Shown here one piece after another: positions 16,401 through 24,575 of a stretch of 44,017 nucleotides of DNA. Position 1 is the first letter of the stretch; every line of letters starts with the position of its first letter. Location of the stretch: positions 13,269 to 57,285 of the forward strand of contig JAADGH010000126.1 in the NCBI GenBank assembly GCA_013152475.1, read 5' to 3'. This stretch comes from Planctomycetota bacterium (lineage in GTDB: Bacteria; Planctomycetota; Brocadiia; JAADGH01). A program made the position numbers and the translations under genes. Below the pieces are notes generated by a model, which saw only the letters and a list, made by a program, of their open reading frames with translations, did not search any database and was not told where the DNA came from.

Positions 16401-17845
16401 CATCGCTCAAAGACCGCTATGAGTGGTATGAGAAGTTCAGCGCCTCGGAGGAGGGCAAGAAGCTCATCGCCCAAGGCGGCGCCACGGCGCCCGTCGGTTC
16501 GTTCGAGAAGGGCAACAGCCCCTTTGGCTGCGCCGACATGGCGGGGAACGCGGCGGAGTGGGTATCCGACTGGCTCGATGAGGAGTACTATGAAAAGGGC
16601 TCCGAGCTCGACCCGCAAGGCCCCAAGGCCGGCGAGATGCGCGTCGTCCGCGGCGGGGCGTGGGACAGCGTCGGTGACGGCACGACCAACAGCCTGCGAT
16701 GCGCGGACCGGGAGGGCCGGCTGCCCACCGATGCCGATGTGCGAACCGGTTTCCGCTGCGCCATGTCCGCCCATCAGGCCCTCCCGCAGGCGAAGGGCCC
16801 CAACGAGGAAAAAGCTCAGCAGGAGGCCATCGAGGAGGCCGTAGAAAAGCTGAAGGACCTCACCGAAAAGGCAACGGCGACCCTCGCACGAAAGAAGGCC
16901 CTCTTCACTCGGGAAACGAAACATTTCATTATCAACTCCACCTTCAAGCCGGAAGAAACCCGAGGCAAAGGCCGGTACTTCGAGTCGCTCTACGAGCGCA
17001 TGCGCAAAGTGATGGGCGTTCCCCGCGACGTCGCCCTGTGGCGCGGCAAATGCGTGGTTTATCTTTTCGCCGACCACCGCGAGTATGTGTTGTTCAGCCT
17101 CGACATCCACAACATGGCGCGAGGCGACCGATCCATCGGCTATGTCTTCCGCGAGAACGGATGGGTCTGCATCGTGGCAACCTTTCCCCATGTGGAACTC
17201 CCTGGCAAGGACAACAAAACCACAGACCAGTGGAAGAATGAGTGCAGGCGATTGCAGGAGCGTGCCGAGGAGCGGTTCAAGTCCACCTTGGCGTCCAACA
17301 TCATCCACGCCTTCCTTTGGTCGTGCAAGGGCGGCGCACCGATGAAGCCGTGGATCGTTCAGGGACTCGTTCAGTACTTCGAGCATATCGAGTTTCCCGA
17401 GGCCAAGGCATGGAAAACGCGGCGGCAACGGGCCCTCGATGCGATTACGAAATGGGACGATCAGACCGCCGAACATGCTGCGCCGAAACCGGGTGAGTTT
17501 CTAAAGAAGCTGATCTCCGCAAAACAGTTGAACGACGAGCAGCGTGCGCTGTCCTGGAGCGCCGTGGCGTTCATGATCCAAAAGAACCCCAAAACGTTCA
17601 TCAAGTTCTTCAATCTGCTGAAGCAGGAAAACGAGGACGCGGAAGCGATGCTTCGCGCCTTCGGGTCAGCGAAACTCGTGGCCGAGTATGAAGAAGAAGC
17701 CAGGAAAAGCTCCCCAGATAATGGGACCCTCCATGCGCTCCTTGACCAGGCGATCGCCTCCTTCGAGGCGCAATGGCTGGAGAGCATGCGGAAAATGAAC
17801 AAGGACAAAGGCACGAGTAAGCCGAAGAAGGACGGTCGAGGGTAG
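13499..17845 (+). CDS. Large membrane-anchored protein with two SUMF1/FGE-type modules and a degenerate DUF1570-like peptidase domain
   Basis: A 1448-residue protein with a TTG start. Residues ~8-62 are a cytoplasmic domain ('ANTAVKLRLLTAAQ...LAEIIVEEGYIT'), a type often seen at the N-terminus of planctomycete signalling proteins. An acidic stretch (about 70-100) ends in eight glutamates. One membrane helix lies at about 113-140, then a proline-rich linker and a helical repeat region (about 180-410). Two SUMF1-fold modules follow at about 541-790 and 835-1085, each with 'KRLPTEAEWE' and a shared ~40-residue insert. Neither has the cysteine pair of active formylglycine-generating enzymes. The C-terminal domain (about 1134-1400) looks like a DUF1570-type gluzincin that has lost its HExxH and zinc-binding glutamate. 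It probably acts as a scaffold or binding protein outside the membrane. Confidence 0.85.
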   Translation: MNRKRQDLLFANTAVKLRLLTAAQVDECEDILQQVREKHPHVSLAEIIVEEGYITHNEAEEIFEEMASHTDDAEDTDDDVEEIELDADEEDQEEEEEEEEKVHIPVDRRGSKSFLKVLVGGVASLVLLLIGVGLVLLVEPAPRKRRTPPPAAADALPPPPQPQVIESEGTPEKKTVQVIEPPQDKRKEFLDTLAAAEKFADTNPTLYRSAISRLQDAIALDPTSIEAGRAREKIAAIEKRCEPNAMKTFREYKARGDALVSEKKYAQALTVFDEFPSELRTQRWDEAIQQCLKSYKAIPQGLFNDQVAQAAKLIEAKDYKGARAVYERLKEIGVESLAARAQELIEELNELSLGARDRECAALIEKVKEMMFSRAYRPALSKLDEMLKDPNFEIHRDRIQLLRDDAAVLQNIWTAAETTVPSLQGKRLTLAGITGTIGPSSVDTIVIGSEKGKITKKFVDLSANDILTIAKQGKKKEAALGNLNGGIFLLYGKSLKSAEKRLLLARNEGKEVSRYLRLLAVLKSEREAKAQKGPTRDNPPPGMVHIPAGEFLMGSSNGHPDERPMRRVFLDAYFIDTYEVSNEDYKKFVDETKHTPPPYWRDGTYPAGKTKHPVVMVSWEDANAYAAWAGKRLPTEAEWEKAARGEDGRTYPWGKTYRSQKCQCAEQLARQTFKDRNRFTAWFNKWQKIKKNKLTIRDGGPTVEVTRYRSGASPYRVCNMAGNVREWVADCYDEDYYKTAPAINPPGPKKGELRVVRGGSWQSLSTGGVESIRTPDREGVLPFEKLPDVGFRCAMDAPVEEVEYPLDKFENALGIHESSAPEMVETSPPVIEPPEGMVYVPEGPFTMGSDEGADNERPARRVHLSAYFIDQHEVTNEQYKKFVDETKHEAPAYWKNGTYPEGRAQHPVTDVTYADALAYAKWAGKRLPTEAEWEMAARGTAGRRYPWGDEFDPSRAQCAERIAGRPIPSLKDRYEWYEKFSASEEGKKLIAQGGATAPVGSFEKGNSPFGCADMAGNAAEWVSDWLDEEYYEKGSELDPQGPKAGEMRVVRGGAWDSVGDGTTNSLRCADREGRLPTDADVRTGFRCAMSAHQALPQAKGPNEEKAQQEAIEEAVEKLKDLTEKATATLARKKALFTRETKHFIINSTFKPEETRGKGRYFESLYERMRKVMGVPRDVALWRGKCVVYLFADHREYVLFSLDIHNMARGDRSIGYVFRENGWVCIVATFPHVELPGKDNKTTDQWKNECRRLQERAEERFKSTLASNIIHAFLWSCKGGAPMKPWIVQGLVQYFEHIEFPEAKAWKTRRQRALDAITKWDDQTAEHAAPKPGEFLKKLISAKQLNDEQRALSWSAVAFMIQKNPKTFIKFFNLLKQENEDAEAMLRAFGSAKLVAEYEEEARKSSPDNGTLHALLDQAIASFEAQWLESMRKMNKDKGTSKPKKDGRG
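13775..13798 (+). repeat. GAA trinucleotide repeat (8 copies) coding poly-Glu
   Basis: Eight perfect GAA units encode Glu93-Glu100 of the large protein, just before its membrane helix. The repeat is in frame, so slippage would change only the length of the acidic run and not break the gene. Confidence 0.9.
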
Positions 17846-17846
17846 T

Positions 17847-18803
17847 ATGCAAGCTGCGGGCCTCATACGTCATACGACATCGGTTGTTGCCCTCCTTTCC
17901 TGGGTGTGCTGCCTCGGTATTTTCACCGCCCACGCGGATGTGATCGGCAGCGCCAAGATCGCGCCGGAGTACGAATCATTTCGCGTCAGGCGGATTAAGG
18001 TATACATCAAGGGATCGGCGGAAGACCCCAAGTTGACGATCCCCGAATCCGTCATGTTTCCCCTCGACGTGATTCTTGAGATACGCCGGAAGACGTATGA
18101 GTTGCTAAAAGACAAGGACATTCCCAAAGGCCATCCACCCGCCGGCACATTGAGCATCCTCTACGAGGTCACCCGCAAGGCAAAAGGCGGTGGAAAGCAG
18201 GCTCTTTTCGAGGTCAAACTGGCCGGGCAAATCTCCCTGCGCGCCAAGCAAGCCAACACCCTCCTCTGGGGTGTCAAAGTGGAAGCCACGGAGACCGTCA
18301 CCAACTCCGAGAAGCTCCCGGCGGATGTCATTGAGACGCTCGTGAAGGGCTTCTACAAAGACGCCTTTAAGACACTGCCGCCCGCGCCCAAATACAAAAT
18401 GGTGGTCGGGGCGCCGTATCGTTTTCGGGAACGAATCACACGCGAGCCGCTTCGCCTCCCACAAGATAAGGTCAGCGTGGGCCGCATCATGCGTGGGATC
18501 GCCGCCGGCAGATGGGAAGGAGCCCCTCGGCCAATCCACGATATCTCCCCCGGCGGAGGGGCCCCCGTGGTTCAGATATGGAACGACTCAGAAGAGCAGC
18601 TCACGGTCTGCTACAACGGAGTCACGCCGGTCGATTTGATTCTCGCGCCCGGCGCTACGCTCGCCTTCCGTCTTGCCCCGGGGCACTACGATGTCGGCGC
18701 CCGGACGGCTGATCCCGACATCGTTCCGTTTTACAATAGCGAAACCATGCAGCCCCACAAAGTCTACTCAATCCGCTTTGCCGTGTCCGAGGAGGGATAT
18801 TGA
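17847..18803 (+). CDS. Secreted protein of unknown function, second gene of the SUMF1/WD40 operon
   Basis: A 318-residue protein that I do not recognise. The N-terminus has a signal peptide ('SVVALLSWVCCLGIFTAHA', about residues 12-32). The middle (about 35-180) alternates strands and helices ('VMFPLDVILEIRRKTYELL', 'TLSILYEVTRK'), and faintly recalls DUF4410-type proteins of the envelope. The C-terminal ~75 residues form a compact beta domain ('VVQIWNDSEEQLTVCYNG', 'LAPGATLAFRLAPGHYDVGA') like those that bind or decorate other exported proteins. One base separates it from the stop of the large protein and its stop overlaps the WD40 start, so it is made together with both. Confidence 0.72.
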   Translation: MQAAGLIRHTTSVVALLSWVCCLGIFTAHADVIGSAKIAPEYESFRVRRIKVYIKGSAEDPKLTIPESVMFPLDVILEIRRKTYELLKDKDIPKGHPPAGTLSILYEVTRKAKGGGKQALFEVKLAGQISLRAKQANTLLWGVKVEATETVTNSEKLPADVIETLVKGFYKDAFKTLPPAPKYKMVVGAPYRFRERITREPLRLPQDKVSVGRIMRGIAAGRWEGAPRPIHDISPGGGAPVVQIWNDSEEQLTVCYNGVTPVDLILAPGATLAFRLAPGHYDVGARTADPDIVPFYNSETMQPHKVYSIRFAVSEEGY

Positions 18804-19921
18804 GCCGGCCGTCTGAATTTCTATGCATTCTTGTCGCGATCCTTGTCGCGGGTGCGTCCGTATTCGGCGCGGACCTGCTCCGGGAGATCTCGGCCGGCGC
18901 CGACCCCGTCTGCGTGGCCTTCGATCCGATCAAGCCCGAGTTCGCCATCGGCCGGCTCAGCGGAAAATTCGTAGAGATATGGAACGCCGAAACGGGCAAG
19001 GAGGCGCGCACGCTGCGGTCCCACGCGACCAACGGCGTGCTCGCCGTCGCCTACTCTCCCGACGGCAGGCTCCTGGCATCAGCCGGTCGTGACAATCTCA
19101 TCCACGTCTGGTACACCGGCAACGGCAGAGAGATACTTACGTTGAAGGGACATACGAAGGAGGTTAGCACGGTCGATTTTTCCCGCGACGGGAGCCATCT
19201 CGCATCGGGCGGGGCGGACAATCGGCTCATCCTCTGGGACGTGCGCACCGGAGCGGTCATTCGGAAGCTGGAGGCACATACCGGCGGAATCACGGCGCTC
19301 CGCTTCAGCCCCGACGGAAAAATCCTGGCCACTGCCGGAAAGGATCTCGCGGTTCGGCTCTGGGAAGCCGACGCGTGCAACTGGCTCCGAACCATGAAGG
19401 GTCCCGTCCTCCCAATTACGTGTCTTGCCTTCACGCCAGACGGCAGGCGAATCGCATGCGGGGACGAGGACGGGCGCGTGCACATCTACGAGGTCGAAAA
19501 CGGCAAATTCGTAAGGAACATGGGACAGCATAGCTGGGGAGGGCGAAGCAACTGGCCCATCAGCAGTATTCTTTTCTTCTCCGACGGCAAGCAGATGATC
19601 ACCGGCGGCATGGACGGCACGGCGAAGGTCTGGGACGTGGCATCGGGCAAGTTCGTGCACACGATCCGGGCCCACGTCGGCGGCGTCACCGGCATGGCCC
19701 TGTCGCCGGACGAGAAGTTCCTCGTCACCATCGGCGGCTCCGAGCCCGTCCGGGCCGCTGAGGGGTACAAGATCAGTGCGACGTGGAGTCGTCCCGACGA
19801 GGACCCGAAGAAGACGGCCAAGGTCTGGGCCGCCCAGTCTGTGCGTGCGCCCCTCTCGTACCCGGCCGAGCCCAAACCCGTCGCGGCTGAATCCAAGCCA
19901 GGAAATGTCGTCAAGAGATGA
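18800..19921 (+). CDS. Secreted WD40-repeat beta-propeller protein
   Basis: A 373-residue protein with a TTG start that overlaps the previous stop (TTGA). A signal peptide covers about residues 8-23 ('CILVAILVAGASVFGA'). The rest is made of about seven WD repeats with regular endings such as 'IHVWYTGNGR', 'LILWDVRTG', 'VRLWEAD', 'VHIYEVENG' and 'AKVWDVASG', enough for one full propeller. A short unstructured tail ('AEPKPVAAESKPG') follows. It is most likely a protein-interaction platform outside the cytoplasmic membrane, with the SUMF1-module protein or the next gene product as partner. No enzymatic motif is seen. Confidence 0.88.
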   Translation: MSRPSEFLCILVAILVAGASVFGADLLREISAGADPVCVAFDPIKPEFAIGRLSGKFVEIWNAETGKEARTLRSHATNGVLAVAYSPDGRLLASAGRDNLIHVWYTGNGREILTLKGHTKEVSTVDFSRDGSHLASGGADNRLILWDVRTGAVIRKLEAHTGGITALRFSPDGKILATAGKDLAVRLWEADACNWLRTMKGPVLPITCLAFTPDGRRIACGDEDGRVHIYEVENGKFVRNMGQHSWGGRSNWPISSILFFSDGKQMITGGMDGTAKVWDVASGKFVHTIRAHVGGVTGMALSPDEKFLVTIGGSEPVRAAEGYKISATWSRPDEDPKKTAKVWAAQSVRAPLSYPAEPKPVAAESKPGNVVKR

Positions 19922-19968
19922 CGACTTGGGGCGTTCCACCCCGATATCCGCTATGGAGTACGAACGCA

Positions 19969-22900
19969 ATGAGACGACATCTGGGCCGTGTTGTTCTGTT
20001 GATTCTGATCCCCTGCTTCGTTTCCTCGTCGGATGAGCGTGTTGTCAATCTGGTCCGCAACCCTGGGTTTGAGCGCGGCATCACAGGCTGGAGGACCCCC
20101 TGGCACGAGCAGGGCGCCGACATCCTCACCGAGATCAAACTCGTCCACGCCGGAAGGGCCTGCCTGCTGCTCCATGCGGATAATAAGAACGTTGGCATCG
20201 ACAGCGAACCGATCTACACTGAAACGGATTTCGACGTAGGAGAGCAACACACCCTGTCGGCTTACGTCTCGAACCTTGGCATCACCCGGGGGGGATTTGG
20301 CCTGCGGTTGTATTTCTACGACGCCAACGGCAAGTACCTCTCGATGAAGAGCTTCGGCGACCTCTCCGTTGAATCGCCCAAGAGCGGCTGGCACAGAATC
20401 GAGGCCCGAATCGGACCCGGCACGGGCACGCCCTTCCCAAAGAGTCTCGACCACCTCGTCATCCGCTTCTCGTTTTGGGCCAAAGAGGGAGCTTCGAACG
20501 GCAAGGTGCTGATCGACGACGTGACCTTCGGCCCCCTCCAAAGTGGCCCCCCCGTGACAACACGAACGGTGAAGCGTGCGCCAAAAGGCGCCATCGCTAT
20601 CTGGCACGACCAGGTTCCGGTCGTCGGCGCCGCATCGGACCCGGTTTATCTCGCTTCGCTGCTGGGCAAGGCTGGATTCGGCGTCCACTTCGTGACCACG
20701 CAGGACCTGACCGATCGTAGAATCCTCAACAGCAGCAACTTCGATCTGCTCGTCCTGCCATACGGCGAGTGCTATCCCGCTCACGGTGGAACTGCATTGC
20801 GGCGATTTCTCCGCACGGGGGGCGACCTGCTCACCCTCGGCGGCCGGTGTTTTGCAAAGCCAATTTTCAAAACGCCGCACGGATGGATCACCACTTCGGC
20901 CCGGAAGTCCAACTCACAGCTCCCCAAGCCCATCACGAAACTATCACGAGTATTCGTCGAGGCATTGGCAGACGACATGAGGAAAGGGGATAATCCCGCG
21001 GACGTATCGCTCGTGAAGGACGACACCGGCGACCCCGCCCTGCGCATCTTGCTGCCCGACCTGCAGACCTATAGGTACGTGCCGCTGAAGGCGTGCGGGA
21101 TCCCGGGGTACACTATTATACACTTTCGCGCCCGCGGCGATGCGAACACAAGGTACCTCTGCATCGAGGCAAACGAGACAGACAGGTCCCGGTGGAAGGC
21201 CGTCGTGGACCTTTCAACGGAGTGGCAGGAGTATGAGCTATCCACCGGTGAGTTTCTGTCCTACGCCACCGAGGGCCGCGGCGGCAAGGGCGACTTCCTC
21301 CACGCCGGCCGCATCAGCAAACTGCTCTTTGGCTTTCCGGCAAGCCTGGTCGGCAAGGGCCGGCACGTATTCGAATTCTCTCATGTCGAATGGCGCGGAA
21401 GCGACATTCCGCCACAAGACATGGTCCGGCCCCCTATCCTTCTCAACGCGTCTCCCGCCATCCAGAGGGCCTTCGGCGCCCAGATTCGTTCCGGAGGCGG
21501 ATCGGGTGACATCGCGACCTTCTTCCACAGCAAGCCGTTCCATGATGTCACAGCACTTCATCCTGCGCCCGGTCAATTCGTCTTCGCGAAAGATGCGGAG
21601 GTCGCAGAGAGGTCTTCAGGATGGACGGTAACAACGTTGGAGGACAACCTGCATCTCATCCGGCGCCGGAAGGCGTCGCATCGAAGAGATTTTCTACCTA
21701 CGGAGAAGCTGACGCGAACGGTCCCGCTTCTCGTCACGCCCGGCGGCGATCCGGCCGCCTCGCTTTTCATCCATATCGGCGGGAAGTACCGTGACAGTGT
21801 GTGGGCCTGCTTCGGCGTAACGAATCGTGACCTCTTCGCGGCGGGAAACGAGGCGATGGGCAAGTCCTTCGCCCGGCTTGTGGAGCACATGCTGAACGAA
21901 GCTTCTTTTCAGATGATCGGCCCGCGATTTCGCGTTGTGGACGGAAAGGCAATGATGGAGACCCTTGTCGACATTGCCAATCCCAGCCGGGTTGATCGGC
22001 AGATCGAGCTTCGCGCACTCCTCTTGCCGCTACACGGCAAGCGACCCATCCGCGACGTCACCCGGTCGGTGAGCCTCAGCCCCGGCGCGACCACGCGTGT
22101 GGTTGCCTTCCAGGCAGAGGCGGCGGACTTCGATTGGCGGCAATTTCGTGTGCAATGCGATCTAATATCGAGTGGACAGGTACTGGACCACATCGCTACC
22201 TCTGTCGATGTTCGCGGGACATTCCTTGCCCTGTGCGACCGCCTCGTAGAGAGGCAGCAGGAACGGGGGGATGGCAAATTCCATGGATACGCTTTCGATG
22301 ACAACCGGGGCACACGCGGCCTGCTGGCGGCCTACGACCTGAGCGGCAGGGGGAAGTATCTCGATGCGGCCATCCGATGGGGCAACGCCATCATCGGCGA
22401 GCAGCGCAAGGACGGCGGCTATCTCATGGGCTATGGCTACCGCCCCGAGGGAAACGCATGCTATGTGGCCGATGGCGGCGAGATTGCCTGCGGCATTGCG
22501 CGGCTGATTCAGTACGTGCCGAAAAAGGACAAGCCGCGATTTCTCAATTCCCTGAAGGCATACATGGCCTACCGCGATTCCTTCCGGTGTGAAGGAGGCG
22601 GGATCGGCGTAGGGTGGTGCTGGAATGACTATGGCGCACGGCCCATCAAGAAGTTGGACAAGCTCACGCGAATCTACTCACCGGAGAACAACATCTATAC
22701 AATCGGCTGCACGCTGACCTGCGCCATCATGTATGCCCAGATTACCAAGGACGTCAGGGTCAATGACGCCGCGGTGGGGGACTGCTACTGGTGGATGGAG
22801 CGCGCAAAATCAGCCATGACGGGGGCCTCTGTCGAAAGCGCCATCTGGGCCAACAAGTTCCTCACAGGCGGAACGATCAAGAAAGACACTCAAGACTTCC

Positions 22901-23205
22901 TTCGGGAGAAATTCATCTCCCAGGCCATACAAACACAGAACCACTGGTGGCGAGGCGGCGGGGGCAGGTCTGTCCAATGCATCGATGGGTTGGCGTATTA
23001 CTATGATTGCGTGGAGAAGGACCCGAACGTCCTGGCAGCGCTGATGCGCGCGACATACCACATCTGTTCACCGGAGGCGCTGGCCGGCATCCCGCGAATT
23101 CTGCCGAAGGAGAAACTGACGTGGGGCGAGTGGTGCTACCTCAACTTCGCGGCAGTGAGTCTGCCTGATCTGATCCAGTCGGAGATTATTCGTAAGCCCT
23201 TTTGA
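19969..23205 (+). CDS. Large secreted multidomain protein: carbohydrate-binding modules, GATase-like domain and alpha/alpha-toroid glycosidase-like C-terminus
   Basis: About 1078 residues. A signal peptide ('GRVVLLILIPCFVSS') starts at ATG 19969. An upstream ATG at 19918 overlaps the WD40 stop (ATGA) and may serve coupling, but it adds an unlikely leader. Residues ~24-188 form a CenC-type binding module ('NLVRNPGFERGITGWR', 'VLIDDVTF'). Residues ~204-305 look like a class-I-glutamine-amidotransferase-like fold without its catalytic cysteine ('DLLVLPYGECYP', 'GGDLLTLGGR'), as in beta-galactosidase trimerisation domains. A second jelly-roll-like module lies at ~341-480. The end (~745-1078) is helical and repetitive ('GTRGLLAAYDLSGRGKYLDAA', 'GGEIACGIARLIQYV'), typical of alpha/alpha six-hairpin glycosidases or epimerases. 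A role in polysaccharide processing is inferred. Confidence 0.78.
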   Translation: MRRHLGRVVLLILIPCFVSSSDERVVNLVRNPGFERGITGWRTPWHEQGADILTEIKLVHAGRACLLLHADNKNVGIDSEPIYTETDFDVGEQHTLSAYVSNLGITRGGFGLRLYFYDANGKYLSMKSFGDLSVESPKSGWHRIEARIGPGTGTPFPKSLDHLVIRFSFWAKEGASNGKVLIDDVTFGPLQSGPPVTTRTVKRAPKGAIAIWHDQVPVVGAASDPVYLASLLGKAGFGVHFVTTQDLTDRRILNSSNFDLLVLPYGECYPAHGGTALRRFLRTGGDLLTLGGRCFAKPIFKTPHGWITTSARKSNSQLPKPITKLSRVFVEALADDMRKGDNPADVSLVKDDTGDPALRILLPDLQTYRYVPLKACGIPGYTIIHFRARGDANTRYLCIEANETDRSRWKAVVDLSTEWQEYELSTGEFLSYATEGRGGKGDFLHAGRISKLLFGFPASLVGKGRHVFEFSHVEWRGSDIPPQDMVRPPILLNASPAIQRAFGAQIRSGGGSGDIATFFHSKPFHDVTALHPAPGQFVFAKDAEVAERSSGWTVTTLEDNLHLIRRRKASHRRDFLPTEKLTRTVPLLVTPGGDPAASLFIHIGGKYRDSVWACFGVTNRDLFAAGNEAMGKSFARLVEHMLNEASFQMIGPRFRVVDGKAMMETLVDIANPSRVDRQIELRALLLPLHGKRPIRDVTRSVSLSPGATTRVVAFQAEAADFDWRQFRVQCDLISSGQVLDHIATSVDVRGTFLALCDRLVERQQERGDGKFHGYAFDDNRGTRGLLAAYDLSGRGKYLDAAIRWGNAIIGEQRKDGGYLMGYGYRPEGNACYVADGGEIACGIARLIQYVPKKDKPRFLNSLKAYMAYRDSFRCEGGGIGVGWCWNDYGARPIKKLDKLTRIYSPENNIYTIGCTLTCAIMYAQITKDVRVNDAAVGDCYWWMERAKSAMTGASVESAIWANKFLTGGTIKKDTQDFLREKFISQAIQTQNHWWRGGGGRSVQCIDGLAYYYDCVEKDPNVLAALMRATYHICSPEALAGIPRILPKEKLTWGEWCYLNFAAVSLPDLIQSEIIRKPF

Positions 23206-23465
23206 CGGTGAAGTCTGATGAAGTTGGTCATCTCTGAATCTGACTACGCCACGAAGATGAATGTCCTCCATGTGACTCGTTTCGAACCGAGAAGAGCACA
23301 GCTCTACATCTTGCTGATGAAACACCAGTACCTCGCCTATCGTTTCCTCATCAAGGAAAAACCGATCCCTATCGCTGTGGGAGAAGCGCGTTGACATCCG
23401 TCCACTTGCCCGAAAGGTAGAGCCATGAAAATTGCGCTGGTAGCCGACCCGCCCTTCTGTCCGCC
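23206..23465. other. 260-bp gap between convergent genes with two short open frames of doubtful status
   Basis: An ATG frame at 23218-23394 (58 codons, 'MKLVISESDYATKM...') starts 12 bases after the multidomain gene but has no clear ribosome-binding site. I recognise nothing in it. A second frame starts at 23425 with a fair ribosome-binding site (AAGGTAGAG) and a gene-like beginning ('MKIALVADPPF'). It turns into antisense of the aldo/keto reductase and stops at 23592. It may be the stump of a deleted gene. No terminator hairpin is obvious. Confidence 0.3.
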
Positions 23466-24548
23466 TCAGCCCTGGGCGAAGAATTCTCGGACTTGCTTCA
23501 GCCTCGCGGGGATGTCGATCCCGGCGGGGCATTTCTCCATGCACTCGCCGCATTCTTCACACACATCGGGCTGGGGATCGAGGGCCTCGTAGTGCTCCCG
23601 GCCAAGGTGTTTGATGTTGCCCGGATAGCTCTGCGCCATGTCGTAGGCGCGGAAGACGGCAGGGATATCGATCGCCTGCGGGCACGGCTGGCAGTACCCG
23701 CACCGGAGACAAACCTGCCCGTAGCGGAATGACCTGCCGAGGCTGCCGATCTCCTTCAGAAGCTCCGCCTTCTCCTCATCCGTCATGGGCGGCATGTCGC
23801 CGGTGGCGGCGTTCTCCTCCACCTCGCGAACGCAGGTCATACCGGGGATCACGCAGGAGATGGCGCCGTTGCCAAGGATGCACCGCAGCGCGCCGCGGAC
23901 GATGTCGTCCGGCCCGGCCCGCTCCTGCCCTTCCGGGACCGGCCGGCAGAGCTGCCCGCCGGACAGGCCCTTCATGACAATGACTCCCATGCCTTTTGCT
24001 TTCGCAAGCGGCAATACTTCAGGGGCGACGTTTTCGGAGTCGATGGGGCTGTAGGCCACCATGATCGTCTCGAACTCTCCCGACTTGATCGCCTGGCACA
24101 TGGTGGGCAGATCGCGGTGGCAGGTAATCGAGATATGGTCGATCTTGCCCTGCTCCTGCGCCTTTTTGAGGCCTTCCAGCGCTCCATCCTTTGCCATCAC
24201 CTGCTGCCACGTGTCCGGGTCGCTGACGGAATGTAGCTGGTAAAGATCGATCTTCTCGGTTTTGAGCTCACGGAGACTGGTTTCGAGATCCGAAAGCGCC
24301 GACTTTGCATCCCGGCCGGTGGTCTTGGTGGCGAGATAGAACTCAGCGCGACGATGGCTGATGGCGTTGCCGATCTTCGTCTCGCTGTCGCGATAATTGC
24401 GCGCCGTGTCCACGAAGTTCATGCCCAAATCGAGAGCACGGTTGAGGGCATGGGCGGCTTCCTCCGGCGCAATGTTGGGGAGTTTGATGCCACCGAAGGA
24501 GATGCAGGATACATCAATGCCGGTATTTCCGAGCGGGCGATACTGCAT
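23466..24548 (-). CDS. Aldo/keto reductase with C-terminal 2x[4Fe-4S] ferredoxin domain
   Basis: A 360-residue protein. The (beta/alpha)8 barrel holds the catalytic tetrad Asp47, Tyr52 ('FVDTARNYRDSE'), Lys75 ('YLATKT') and His106 ('LYQLHSV'). The C-terminus adds two cysteine clusters, Cys280-x2-Cys283-x2-Cys286-x2-CysPro and Cys330-x2-Cys333-x2-Cys336-x3-CysPro, for two iron-sulfur clusters. This subfamily of predicted oxidoreductases is common in anaerobes and planctomycetes; substrates are mostly unknown. The gene begins 27 bases after rplQ on the same strand, so it probably receives transcripts from the ribosomal superoperon. Confidence 0.9.
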   Translation of the reverse strand: MQYRPLGNTGIDVSCISFGGIKLPNIAPEEAAHALNRALDLGMNFVDTARNYRDSETKIGNAISHRRAEFYLATKTTGRDAKSALSDLETSLRELKTEKIDLYQLHSVSDPDTWQQVMAKDGALEGLKKAQEQGKIDHISITCHRDLPTMCQAIKSGEFETIMVAYSPIDSENVAPEVLPLAKAKGMGVIVMKGLSGGQLCRPVPEGQERAGPDDIVRGALRCILGNGAISCVIPGMTCVREVEENAATGDMPPMTDEEKAELLKEIGSLGRSFRYGQVCLRCGYCQPCPQAIDIPAVFRAYDMAQSYPGNIKHLGREHYEALDPQPDVCEECGECMEKCPAGIDIPARLKQVREFFAQG

Positions 24549-24575
24549 GGGTCTGTCGGCCTGCCGACCTTCAGT

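Noticed and set aside
15953..17476. A 507-codon open frame on the - strand
   Set aside because: It is antisense to the SUMF1-module protein, with no recognisable sequence and no upstream signals.
13499..17845. The SUMF1-module protein as an active formylglycine-generating enzyme
   Set aside because: Both modules lack the paired active-site cysteines and no sulfatase gene is in the window.
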